A stretch of 64,000 nucleotides of DNA from Virgibacillus aidingensis (GTDB lineage Bacteria > Bacillota > Bacilli > Bacillales > Amphibacillaceae). The DNA lies in the NCBI RefSeq assembly GCF_010994035.1, contig NZ_WIXN01000006.1, positions 153,398 to 217,397 of the forward strand. The letters are read 5' to 3'. The position numbers were made by a program, and so were the translations under genes. The number at the start of each line of letters is the position of its first letter. The stretch's first letter is position 1. The notes beneath the pieces were generated by a model. It searched no databases, was not told where the DNA came from, and worked only from the letters and a program-made list of their open reading frames with translations. Of this stretch, positions 36,669 to 45,297 are shown piece after piece.

Positions 36669-39600
36669 ATGTTGAAAAAATTCATAAGAATTTCATTATT
36701 CACTGCCTTATTTTTTATGATATTTTCTACGGCAGTTTCGGCAAATACTGCGGGTTTGCCTGATTTTCCCGATCCGGCAGATGGTAAATCATGGGTATTG
36801 CCAGAAGATATGACCTGGGATGACTATGAACCAATTCCAGGGATTGACTGGGCAAATACGGATATGGAACCGGAAGAAGAACTAAGAGGCGCCTTAATCA
36901 TAGTTGATTTTCCTGATCGTGATTTTATCTTGAGCGATCCTAAAGGTTCTGATCCAGCGGGTAATCCGCAAATCGATCCAATTCCCCGCGACGAACTTGC
37001 GGAGTGGTGGAACGACTTCCTGAACGTTCCAAGTGAACTAAATAACTATCAAACAATTGATAGTTTTTGGAAAGAGAATTCCTACGGTAAATGGGGCGTA
37101 ACCCTTGATTCATATGGTGTCTATCGCTTAGACAAATACGAATTTCAGTACGGGCTGGAAAGACGTATGAATCCTGGTTACCTGCCTGATCAATATGAAA
37201 GTGGAAACCTATTTCAAGATGCTATAGCAGTAGCAGAAGAAGATATGATTGCATCCGGAGAAGAGTATGACTTTGCTTTCATCGTTCATGCTGGCTATGA
37301 CGAATCAACCGTATGGCAAGAACTCGGTGAAATGATGTTTCAAAATCCCGAGGATGTAACTGATGAGTTTGGACCGCCGGATTTACCTGGGTTTGAAGAC
37401 ATGCCAAACTGGGCTTCAACTCGTTATGTACCATGGACTTCCTGGCTTGCAGCCAAGAGTATTTGGTCAGCTGCATCCAGTGCAGAAATCAATGGACAAA
37501 GAATTCGTGTTTCCATTCAAGGAGAAAGTGATGGAATGGCTACGTTTGCTCATGAATTTGGCCATCTTCAGGGACTTGGGGATAACTATAATAACGCAGC
37601 CCTTGAACCACGAACTTATTCTGGATATTGGGAAACAATGAGTCGCGGGTCATTCAATGGACCTGGCGGAACGCACACTCGTTACATGATTCCGGCTACT
37701 TTGGGTTCTTCTCTGCCGGCACCGCATATGCTTCGAAATAAGATGAAACAAGGTTTTCTATCTGAAGATGAAGTGCTGCATTTAGAACGTGATGAGTTAA
37801 AAGAAACCGGGCCGGTGTTTGCTGATATTGTTGCACGCCAAGCGCCGATTGGCAGTGAATTTGGCCGGACGGGACTCCATGGCATCAACATCAGCATGGA
37901 CGACTTAACCCCTGAGGATTATCTTGAGGGTGACTGGCGTAACGATATGTTAAGCGGCGGGTACGATAATTACACCATTGAGGTAGTAGACCGCATAGGT
38001 GCGGACTCCTTCGCAACTGATTCCGGTGTACTGATTGCCAAAACAAAAGATGCAGAAAGAGCACCATTCATCTGGGTGGTTGATTCACACCCGGAAGATA
38101 TTAATGTAGTGGACTTCACAAGACCTGATGGAACAGAAGCTATGGTTACGAAAGGTGATCCGAGACAACTTGCTGACGCTTTATTCCATGCAGGAAATGG
38201 AGAAACTCTGGTAAGCGGGGACTTCGATAGTGTCAGCGGGGAAAATATTGTCAGTGAATACAAAGACCCATACAACCGAATTCACTTCTATATTTTAGAT
38301 GAATACAGAGACGATGATGGAGTGCTTAGATATCGAACAGCGGTACGCCATTTAGATGAAGACGGGGTCTTTGAACGTGGCGTTGAAGCTGAACGCGGTG
38401 AAGTTGAAAGAGCGGAACCGGGACGTGTAAGTGTGCATAATTATGCTGTGACAAACACCGGGGAAGAAACAGATTTGATCCGTGTTCAAGCAGAATCCGA
38501 CTGGGAGACTATGGTTGAACATAATGTGATCGAAGTGCCGGCAGGTGAAACAGTGGAAGTTCCTGTCTATGTGGAAATCCCTGAGGGAGCGTCTGCGCCT
38601 GTAAGCCTGACATTTACGGCAACGTCAGAAACAGATCCTGATCAAACAACGACAATAGAAGATGCTGTATTTAATGACGTTAGTGCCTCAGGCATGAAAG
38701 CATTTGTAGAACTTTTGGATGAGCAGGGTGCATTTGAAAATGACAGGGCTGTACGTGCATTAACTACACACCTGACAGCTGTTGAGCAATATGAAGATCA
38801 GCAGGAAATAGATAAAGTAATCCGGCATATGGAAAGCTTTAAGCTATTACTGACTCATCAGCTGGACAATGGCCAGATTACTGCTTCTGCAGCAGCGGCA
38901 TTGCAAGATTACACTGATTTTCTGATTGCCAAGTGGGAAAACGTTTTTAATGCGGGCAATGCAATGGACCATCTCGAATATTTAAGTGTTGATTTAGGGG
39001 AGCGTGTAGCAGGCACTGATGGGGAAAGAGAAGCTGCGAGCTATATTGAGGATGAATTAGCCAGTCTTGGATATGAAACTGCGATACAAGAGTTTGAAAT
39101 CAGAGGCGAAGCTACTTCACAAAACGTGATTGCTACGTTGACTCCTGAGGATGTGGAAAATCCGGAAATCATTCATGTCACAGCACATTATGACAGTGTT
39201 CCAGGATCACCTGGTGCGAATGATAATGGTTCCGGAACTTCCGGGCTGCTGGAAATGGCCAGAGCGTTAAAGGATATCGATACGAATAAGGAAATCCGGT
39301 TTGTAGCATTTGGATCGGAGGAAATCGGCCTGGTTGGTGCCAGATATTATGTGGAACAGCTGTCAGATGATGAGGTTGACAGAAGTGCAGCCAACTTTAA
39401 TATGGATATGATTGGCACAAACTGGGATCCGGCAACAACGCTTTATGTAAATGTTGTTGACGGAACGCCGAATACAGTATGGCAATATGCGGACGCAGCC
39501 CAGGAGAAACTCGATCTTGACGTTTTGTTCCTATTCCGCCGCGGCGCATCTGACCATGTACCATTTTATAATGCAGGCATAGATGCAGCCAACTTTATCT

Positions 39601-39737
39601 GGAGAGAGCCTGGTACACACTCACTTGAGCCGTGGTACCATACACCGGAAGATACTTTCGATAAAGTAAGTCAGGAAAAAATCCAGACTGTCGGCGAAAT
39701 CGTTCAAACAGCGGTTACCGACCTCGCATTGGAATAA
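36669..39737 (+). CDS. secreted M6-like (immune inhibitor A type) metalloprotease - FIMAH-type domain - M28 aminopeptidase fusion
   Basis: The 1022-residue protein has a signal peptide (about 1-25) and an N-terminal M6-type metalloprotease domain. The zinc motif HEFGH lies near residues 295-299 (MATFAHEFGHLQGLGDNYN), with a downstream ETMSRGSFNG turn. A beta-rich region (about 540-665) with Fn3-like or NPCBM-like strands precedes the FIMAH-type domain (about 675-765; HLTAVEQYE, KVIRHMESFKLLL). The M28 domain closes the chain (about 775-1020; TAHYDSVPGSPGANDNGSG, GSEEIGLVG, NMDMIGTN, WYHTPEDT). The last 340 residues closely resemble the end of the M14-M28 protein, so the FIMAH-M28 block moves as a unit. 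GGAGG precedes the ATG. Confidence 0.9.
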   Translation: MLKKFIRISLFTALFFMIFSTAVSANTAGLPDFPDPADGKSWVLPEDMTWDDYEPIPGIDWANTDMEPEEELRGALIIVDFPDRDFILSDPKGSDPAGNPQIDPIPRDELAEWWNDFLNVPSELNNYQTIDSFWKENSYGKWGVTLDSYGVYRLDKYEFQYGLERRMNPGYLPDQYESGNLFQDAIAVAEEDMIASGEEYDFAFIVHAGYDESTVWQELGEMMFQNPEDVTDEFGPPDLPGFEDMPNWASTRYVPWTSWLAAKSIWSAASSAEINGQRIRVSIQGESDGMATFAHEFGHLQGLGDNYNNAALEPRTYSGYWETMSRGSFNGPGGTHTRYMIPATLGSSLPAPHMLRNKMKQGFLSEDEVLHLERDELKETGPVFADIVARQAPIGSEFGRTGLHGINISMDDLTPEDYLEGDWRNDMLSGGYDNYTIEVVDRIGADSFATDSGVLIAKTKDAERAPFIWVVDSHPEDINVVDFTRPDGTEAMVTKGDPRQLADALFHAGNGETLVSGDFDSVSGENIVSEYKDPYNRIHFYILDEYRDDDGVLRYRTAVRHLDEDGVFERGVEAERGEVERAEPGRVSVHNYAVTNTGEETDLIRVQAESDWETMVEHNVIEVPAGETVEVPVYVEIPEGASAPVSLTFTATSETDPDQTTTIEDAVFNDVSASGMKAFVELLDEQGAFENDRAVRALTTHLTAVEQYEDQQEIDKVIRHMESFKLLLTHQLDNGQITASAAAALQDYTDFLIAKWENVFNAGNAMDHLEYLSVDLGERVAGTDGEREAASYIEDELASLGYETAIQEFEIRGEATSQNVIATLTPEDVENPEIIHVTAHYDSVPGSPGANDNGSGTSGLLEMARALKDIDTNKEIRFVAFGSEEIGLVGARYYVEQLSDDEVDRSAANFNMDMIGTNWDPATTLYVNVVDGTPNTVWQYADAAQEKLDLDVLFLFRRGASDHVPFYNAGIDAANFIWREPGTHSLEPWYHTPEDTFDKVSQEKIQTVGEIVQTAVTDLALE

Positions 39738-39745
39738 TGGGACAC

Positions 39746-39836
39746 GGGGACAGGTACACTGTCCCCGCATAATAGGGTACAGGGACAGTGTATTCTGCGC
39801 CCCAAAAATGGGACGAGGTACCTGTCCCTCTGTCCC
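39746..39836. repeat. REP-like palindromic repeat cluster, copy 2
   Basis: Two related palindromes lie just after the M6-M28 gene. GGGGACAGGTACACTGTCCC(C) spans 39746-39766. GGGACGAGGTACCTGTCCC with TCTGTCCC spans 39810-39836 and shares 21 exact bases with the copy at 12709-12736. A partial GGGACAGTG unit sits between them. The palindromes could also end the upstream transcript. Confidence 0.8.
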
Positions 39837-39872
39837 TTACATATAAAAAAATTCATCTAAGGAGTGTTTCAC

Positions 39873-40808
39873 ATGAAACGAATGTCTATGGCACTAGTAT
39901 TTTCATCCGCTTTATTATTCCTCGGAGCATGTAATGAATCACAGGCTGAATCTGAAGTAATAGCTGAAACCAGCGCCGGTACAATTACAAAGGAAGAATT
40001 TTATCAGGAATTAAAAGATCGTTATGGTGATATGGTGCTTGAGGAGATGATCACCTTTGATGTTTTAAGCGAAAATTATACAGTTGAAGATGAACAGATA
40101 GATCAGGAAATAGATCTGGCAAAAGAGCAGCTTGGAGACCAATTTGAGATGTTTTTGGAGCATCAGGGAATTAAGGATGAAGCAGCAATGCGGCAAATGA
40201 TTCACATGAGCCTCTTGCAGGAGGCAGTTGCATCAGAAGACATTGAAATTACAGATGAAGAGCTGAGAGAAGCATATGACCGTAAAATTTATGAAATTGA
40301 TGCCCAGCATATTTTGGTAGAAGAGGAACAAACGGCATGGGAAGTAAAAGAGAAAATTGATGAAGGCGAAGACTTTGATGAATTGGCCAGAGACTATTCA
40401 ACGGATACATCCAATGCCGACGATGGCGGATGGCTTGGCTATTTCCAAGCAGGCTCAATGGTTCCCGAGTTTGAAGATGCAGCCTTTGCGATGGAACCCG
40501 GGGATATTAGCGATCCTGTTGAAACATCGTACGGCTATCATATTATAAAAGTGAATGATAAAAGGGAAATAGAAGATGCGGATATTGGAGAATTTGAGGA
40601 CATGAAGGATGAGCTGAGAAGAGAGCGGATCAATCAGGAAATGGATATCGAAGCCGCCCAGGCAAAGGTGGACCAGCTTATCCAGGATGCCAACCCTGTG
40701 ATTGAAGAAGAGGATTTAAAGGATTTGTTTGCACAGGACGAATCACAGGACGAAGCAGAGGAAGAAGATGATGATGAAGAGGATGTCAGCGATACGGAAG
40801 GAAACTAA
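39873..40808 (+). CDS. prsA: PrsA-type foldase lipoprotein (parvulin peptidyl-prolyl isomerase)
   Basis: The 311-residue lipoprotein has a signal ending in FLGAC (lipidated Cys20). A chaperone-like helical part (about 20-130) is followed by a parvulin domain (about 135-230; AQHILVEEEQTAWEVKEKI, FDELARDYSTDTSNADDGGWLGYFQ, MVPEFEDAAFAMEPGDISDPVETSYGYHIIKV). An acidic tail (EEEDDDEEDVSD) ends the protein. PrsA helps secreted proteins fold on the outer face of the membrane. Its position directly after the secreted proteases suggests dedicated folding support. ATG 39873 is chosen because AAGGAG lies 8 bases upstream. Confidence 0.93.
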   Translation: MKRMSMALVFSSALLFLGACNESQAESEVIAETSAGTITKEEFYQELKDRYGDMVLEEMITFDVLSENYTVEDEQIDQEIDLAKEQLGDQFEMFLEHQGIKDEAAMRQMIHMSLLQEAVASEDIEITDEELREAYDRKIYEIDAQHILVEEEQTAWEVKEKIDEGEDFDELARDYSTDTSNADDGGWLGYFQAGSMVPEFEDAAFAMEPGDISDPVETSYGYHIIKVNDKREIEDADIGEFEDMKDELRRERINQEMDIEAAQAKVDQLIQDANPVIEEEDLKDLFAQDESQDEAEEEDDDEEDVSDTEGN

Positions 40809-40853
40809 AAAAGAAGGATGCCGGATATGTAATAAATCCGGCATCCTTCTTTC
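40808..40853 (+). terminator. Rho-independent terminator of prsA
   Basis: AAAGAAGGATGCCGGAT pairs perfectly with ATCCGGCATCCTTCTTT around a 9-nt loop. Confidence 0.95.
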
Positions 40854-41066
40854 TGTTGCACGTCTTACTCCGCTATGAAGTGGATCATTCGGTAAATACG
40901 CAACACAGTTTGCACAAAAGTGATAGAATGGAATAGGAAAACCAGGGATGAACACTTGCTAAAACCACGGTAAATGACACGTCGAACTGTTGAAATGCAA
41001 TGTAATGAAGCTGCTGACGGAAAAATATAAAAGTAGAATTAAAGCCAGTGAATGGAAGGGAAAAAC

Positions 41067-41219
41067 ATGAAAATAAAAACATTTACAGCAATGACAGAAC
41101 ATGGACTGGATAAAAAGGTAAACTTTTTTCTGGAGGAAGATATAGAAATAATTGAAATTAAATTTTCAATGACAATTTTCGGCGTTGGCGCAATGGTAAT
41201 ATACAAAGAGCGCCGATAA
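41067..41219 (+). CDS. small protein resembling sporulation protein Cse60
   Basis: This 50-residue protein is too short for usual ORF thresholds. It reads from MKIKTFTAMTEHGLDKKVNF through a FLEEDIEIIEIKFSM segment to AMVIYKERR. The layout (helix ending in a KKVNxFL motif, then IIEIKFSM and a final AMVIY strand) matches small Cse60-type proteins of Bacilli, which are made under sporulation control in B. subtilis. AAGGG lies 6 bases before the ATG. It precedes the GrpB gene by 18 bases and may share its transcript. Family assignment is from pattern only. Confidence 0.55.
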   Translation: MKIKTFTAMTEHGLDKKVNFFLEEDIEIIEIKFSMTIFGVGAMVIYKERR

Positions 41220-41237
41220 ACCCATGGACGTGATATT

Positions 41238-41756
41238 ATGTTGGGACTCTCAAAGGGTGAAGTCCTCTTGAGTCCGTGGACTTCACAGTGGGAAAAAGTG
41301 TTCTTAAGGGAAAAAGAAAGAATCCAGACGGTTCTTGGACACTATGCTGCTGAAGTACATCATATTGGCAGTACGGCTGTTAAGAATCTTAGTGCAAAGC
41401 CAATCATTGATATTGCGGTAGAAGTGACAGCGTTTGACCATGGAACTATAACTGCCCCGATTTTGGAAGAATTGGGATATAGCTATAAGGGAACGAACAT
41501 TTTGCCTGACAGGCATTATTTCAGCAAGGGGGAGCCCAGAACACATCAAATACATATGTATCAGACGGGCAGCCGATATTTATTAGAACAGCTGCATTTC
41601 AGGGATTGTCTCCGGAAGAATGATAAAGTGAGAATAGAATATGAAAAGCTAAAGCAGAGGCTGGCTGTACAGCATAAGAGGAATAAACATAGATATGCCG
41701 GGGAAAAAACGGAATTTGTCAGGAATCTGTTAATATGCTGCAATGAAACAACATAG
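41238..41756 (+). CDS. GrpB family (UPF0157) nucleotidyltransferase-fold protein
   Basis: The 172-residue protein has the GrpB pattern: LSPWTSQWEKVFLREKERIQTVL, then HHIGSTAVKNLSAKPIIDIAVEV, which carries the nucleotidyltransferase GS and D-x-D-like residues, and later HQIHMYQTGSRYLLEQLHFRDCLR. Members may adenylylate small molecules or proteins; the substrate is unknown. The start follows GTGATATT weakly. A bidirectional terminator separates it from the convergent S15 gene. Confidence 0.88.
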   Translation: MLGLSKGEVLLSPWTSQWEKVFLREKERIQTVLGHYAAEVHHIGSTAVKNLSAKPIIDIAVEVTAFDHGTITAPILEELGYSYKGTNILPDRHYFSKGEPRTHQIHMYQTGSRYLLEQLHFRDCLRKNDKVRIEYEKLKQRLAVQHKRNKHRYAGEKTEFVRNLLICCNETT

Positions 41757-41877
41757 TGTATATACTCTTGCACTGATGGCAAAAAAAACCTTACTTTTCA
41801 ATTGTAGATCTTTGAAAATAAATCTCCCGCTTGAACATAAAATTTTAATATCGCAGTTAAATGCTGCAGTAAGAATG

Positions 41878-41911
41878 AAAAGCACCCGAGGATTTACCTC
41901 AGGTGCTTTTG
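41878..41911. terminator. bidirectional Rho-independent terminator
   Basis: AAAAGCACC-GAGG pairs with CCTC-GGTGCTTTT around a short loop. T runs exist on both strands between the convergent genes. Confidence 0.88.
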
Positions 41912-41920
41912 TTGACTCTT

Positions 41921-44095
41921 TTACTGCCAAGTTTCCAGCAAATATTCCATATCTGCAGTCAATACTTGATATGCTTCTTGTGACATTCTATCCTTATGAG
42001 CCTCAAGCAGATGCTCCAGGTTTGTCATGTGTCTTACTGCTTTTTCCATATCTCCGCGGCTTTCAAATCTTTCTACAGCTGTCAGATGGGCATTAATGGA
42101 ACGATAAGCACCTTGGTTAGAGAATGCCCCTTCTTCTTGATAATGATGAACAATCTCTTTCATCTCAGCTGCATTTTCCGGAAGACTTCCTCCCTGATAC
42201 CCTAATGCATCATCCAAAGCTTCCTTTCCTCCCACAATTGGCAGGCTGATATTGCTTTCCCCTAGGAATACATCAAATGTCGCTCTGTTTTGATCAGGTA
42301 CAGTCCATCTGTTGGCACTTCCGGCAATTACGATGCCGATACGGTGCCCTTCTTTAAAGATATAATCCTCAGGCAGTGTTTCCCATTCAAAGCTGTATTT
42401 TTCTCCAGGTACTAATGGTACTTCATATTCCAAAGACTCCCGGTTCTTTGCATCAAGCCAGCCGTGGGTGACAATTTCATAGTCGGCTTCATGAGTTATA
42501 ATCTCGGTATCTCTGTAACAGCCATCGTCCACTTCAGAGCTTTCCCCCCAGCAGGAAACAGTATCCAGGGTGCGGATACCTTCTCCGCGGCTGCGGTGGT
42601 CAATTCGCTCATCCGTGCCGTAATCCACAATCATTGCAGTTAAATGTGTACTCTCTGCATCAATGGCAGCACTGATATCCAGCTCAGGCACCCCGCTCAG
42701 GCGCACGTCTTCTTCAAGTTCCGGTGATAAAAAGATAAGCCGGTTATCTTTATCCGTAAATTCATCTTCTACCATTTGCTCGTCTCTTTGTCTCGGATCA
42801 TCGGTAAATGATTGGGTGAACTCCCCTAGAACAGGACTGGTTGCCAAAGTACCAGGCAATTCATCAGATGGTGCAAGTCTCACCTTCACCTCTTCCATAT
42901 CCTCATCCGGCCAGGCGCTGTATGTTTCCCAATCATCCTTGCCATGCTCAATATCTACCGTTGGCTCATCCATAATGCCATTATCGATATCAAGCAGCCA
43001 GTAATCAAACCAGCGATTTAGTGTTTCCACCCATTCAGCCCGGCGGAAATCAAATGGCTCGACGTGACCAGTTTGCGAGATCCATAGTTTTCTCGGTACA
43101 TCGTTTTCCGCCAGTTCAAGCCACCAGTCAGAAAAGTGATTTGCTTTTACGTTGTAATCATTAATGCCATGGATAACAAATACACTTGCTTCCACTTGGT
43201 CTGCATCTTTTACAAAATCGCGCTCTGCCCAAAAATCGTTATAGTTACCGGTTGCATCATCTGCAGCAACCCGCATGTCTTCACGAACCGGAGCACATTG
43301 CTCTACATTGTCGCTAGCGGTCACTCTTTGTGATAAACCGGATGGACCATTATAGTAGAATGGAATACCTCCATAACGGTAATAGTGGTACCAGTTGCTG
43401 ATGGCTCCGATCGGCACGATGGTTTCCAATCCTTCGATCCCTTGAGCTGCAGCTGCGTTTGGCAATGTGCCATCATAGGATTTTCCTACCATCCCTACTT
43501 TTCCGGTAGACCAATCTGCTTCGATTTCATTTCCATCTGAATCCCATGCTGTTCCTTTTCCGTTCAGCCAGTCAATGACTACTTTCACACCTTCTGTTTC
43601 TTCCCAGCCGCCGGTTGTCGGGCAGCCATCAGAGTTGTTGGTTCCCGTCATATCCGGAAGAACGACTGCATAGCCTCTTGGCACGAAATAGTTATCATAG
43701 TACAGCGGGAAAAATTCATTAATGCCGTCCCCGTCCGGGTCTTTTATTTCCGACTCATTGCCGCGTCCCATAGCCTCATAGTATGGACTGGCATCCATGA
43801 TGACAGGAACTTGCAGGCCGTCCTCGGTTTCCTTTGGCCGCATAATATCAGCAGCTATTAAATCCATCTCCCCGTCACGGTCGCTGTCCATTTCGGATGC
43901 AATGTAGATGGTTTCTTTAATCGCATCCTCATAGGAATAAATCGGTGCAGTCATCCCGTCTTCCAGCTCATAGCCTTGCGGGGAATTTGACTGCCCAAGC
44001 ACTTCAGCATCGGCTGCATATGGTGCTGTCAGCGTAAAAATCATGATGAATGCCAATAGTATACTTGTAAATCTGCTTCGAGTGTCCTTTAACAT
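41921..44095 (-). CDS. secreted X-prolyl dipeptidyl peptidase (S15/CocE-NonD) with C-terminal FIMAH-type domain
   Basis: The 724-residue protein has a signal peptide (about 1-30) and an alpha/beta-hydrolase domain with nucleophile Ser206 (GMVGKSYDGTLP), Asp313 (HGINDYNVKA) and His344 (SQTGHVEPFD). A jelly-roll domain (about 390-640) typical of S15/CocE enzymes follows, with a late HRIGIVIAGSANRWTVPDQN segment. The last 75 residues (AHLTAVERFE, KAVRHMTNLEHLLEA, ending YLLETWQ) are the domain shared across this island. It would release Xaa-Pro dipeptides from peptide N-termini, complementing the aminopeptidases. ATG 44095 is chosen with GGAGG 8 bases upstream; GTG 44101 is too close to that site. 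Confidence 0.9.
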   Translation of the reverse strand: MLKDTRSRFTSILLAFIMIFTLTAPYAADAEVLGQSNSPQGYELEDGMTAPIYSYEDAIKETIYIASEMDSDRDGEMDLIAADIMRPKETEDGLQVPVIMDASPYYEAMGRGNESEIKDPDGDGINEFFPLYYDNYFVPRGYAVVLPDMTGTNNSDGCPTTGGWEETEGVKVVIDWLNGKGTAWDSDGNEIEADWSTGKVGMVGKSYDGTLPNAAAAQGIEGLETIVPIGAISNWYHYYRYGGIPFYYNGPSGLSQRVTASDNVEQCAPVREDMRVAADDATGNYNDFWAERDFVKDADQVEASVFVIHGINDYNVKANHFSDWWLELAENDVPRKLWISQTGHVEPFDFRRAEWVETLNRWFDYWLLDIDNGIMDEPTVDIEHGKDDWETYSAWPDEDMEEVKVRLAPSDELPGTLATSPVLGEFTQSFTDDPRQRDEQMVEDEFTDKDNRLIFLSPELEEDVRLSGVPELDISAAIDAESTHLTAMIVDYGTDERIDHRSRGEGIRTLDTVSCWGESSEVDDGCYRDTEIITHEADYEIVTHGWLDAKNRESLEYEVPLVPGEKYSFEWETLPEDYIFKEGHRIGIVIAGSANRWTVPDQNRATFDVFLGESNISLPIVGGKEALDDALGYQGGSLPENAAEMKEIVHHYQEEGAFSNQGAYRSINAHLTAVERFESRGDMEKAVRHMTNLEHLLEAHKDRMSQEAYQVLTADMEYLLETWQ

Positions 44096-44575
44096 TCGCA
44101 CTGCCTCCTAATCTATTAGTTTAATCAATTAAAATGGTAGCATGTTAATAGATTAGGCAACAGTGCGATAAGTACTCATTTTCTGACATTTATTTTCAAT
44201 GATTAGTCATAAATTACTATTAATATAGTAGGAATACTAAATACCTATTGATTTATATAGGCAGGTAAAAATATTAAGGGCATAACCTGCACAGCCTAAA
44301 AAAGGATAAAATGAATACGCAGGTTAGTGCTTTACCCTTCTTTTAAAGAGTTTATTGGTTATTAAGGTGGCAGTAATCTTCATGGGACGCTTCCAAGTCC
44401 AATTGCAAATAACCAATGGTCCGCGGTCCAGTATTTATGTTAAAACAATATATATGGTTTTAATTATATGATTGCCTGGTCGGGATGTTGGGCGGGGAGC
44501 AGTTTCTTCCAAATTTATTGGAAGAGCGTTAAAGTCTGTTCAATTTTATTAAATCTATTGGTTTTTATTAAAAAA
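44096..44575. other. AT-rich intergenic region upstream of the S15 gene
   Basis: No gene is supported in 480 bases. It holds the S15 promoter on the minus strand, but I could not place -35 and -10 boxes with confidence. No structured RNA was recognised. Confidence 0.4.
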
Positions 44576-44612
44576 GATAGAATAAGGGGCAACCATGCCG
44601 GCCTTATTCTAC
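44576..44612 (-). terminator. Rho-independent terminator of the Lin0512-family gene
   Basis: TAGAATAAGG pairs with CCTTATTCTA, with an inner GGC/GCC pair, and on the minus strand the stem runs into TCTTTTTTAAT. Confidence 0.85.
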
Positions 44613-44618
44613 CTTGTC

Positions 44619-44978
44619 TTAATAACCGACTTCCACAGAAGCGTTCACCATATACATTAAATCATTGTCATCTTCTTTATCTTTCAAAATAACCCCGCTG
44701 CTTGTGGCCATACCGCCGTCCATTACATCTACAGTCACTTCGCCGTAGGGAATGGCTTCTTTTACTTTTTCCACATCCACTTTTTTGCGATCCAGCGGAA
44801 CAGCGAGCCGCACCGTGACTTTCATATTCTTTACATCGCCATCAGGCAGCATTTTTTCAATGCCCGGAATAGAGTTATACCAAATGGCATTTTCCGCAGC
44901 CCTTACTGCCGCTTTCGTTATATCCTGACCATGCACATCCATACCGGTTCCTGTCTGAATGAATAATATTTGTTCCAT
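44619..44978 (-). CDS. Lin0512 family protein
   Basis: The 119-residue protein matches the Lin0512 family: MEQILFIQTGTGMDVHGQDI, then TKAAVRAAENAIWYNSIPG, and a C-terminal half with PYGEVTVDVMDGGMATSSGV. It has no signal peptide. The family is conserved in bacteria and its biochemical role is not established. AAAGGAG lies about 8 bases upstream of the ATG. It is monocistronic, with its own terminator. Confidence 0.85.
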   Translation of the reverse strand: MEQILFIQTGTGMDVHGQDITKAAVRAAENAIWYNSIPGIEKMLPDGDVKNMKVTVRLAVPLDRKKVDVEKVKEAIPYGEVTVDVMDGGMATSSGVILKDKEDDNDLMYMVNASVEVGY

Positions 44979-45297
44979 ATTTTCACTCCTTTAATGGAAA
45001 GTGATTTATCCTTGCCATTCCAATATCTATTAATCTATAAAACTATTCCCCGCTTATTTTTCAGTAAAACATGCTCCCTTTGCCACGATTAAAACGTTTC
45101 CTTCCCTCGTGAGAAACTCTTTTTTTTATAATTGGGGGTAAGATTACAATTTTAAGGTTTAATGTCCTAGGCCTTTTCTATGGACTGAATTTTTATGCTG
45201 AGTAATTTGAACGATTTTTCTAAAAATCTACCATTTTCAACATATTTTTTGGTATGATAATATTCAAAATAATATCAAAAAAGGAGTGAGCTTTAAA

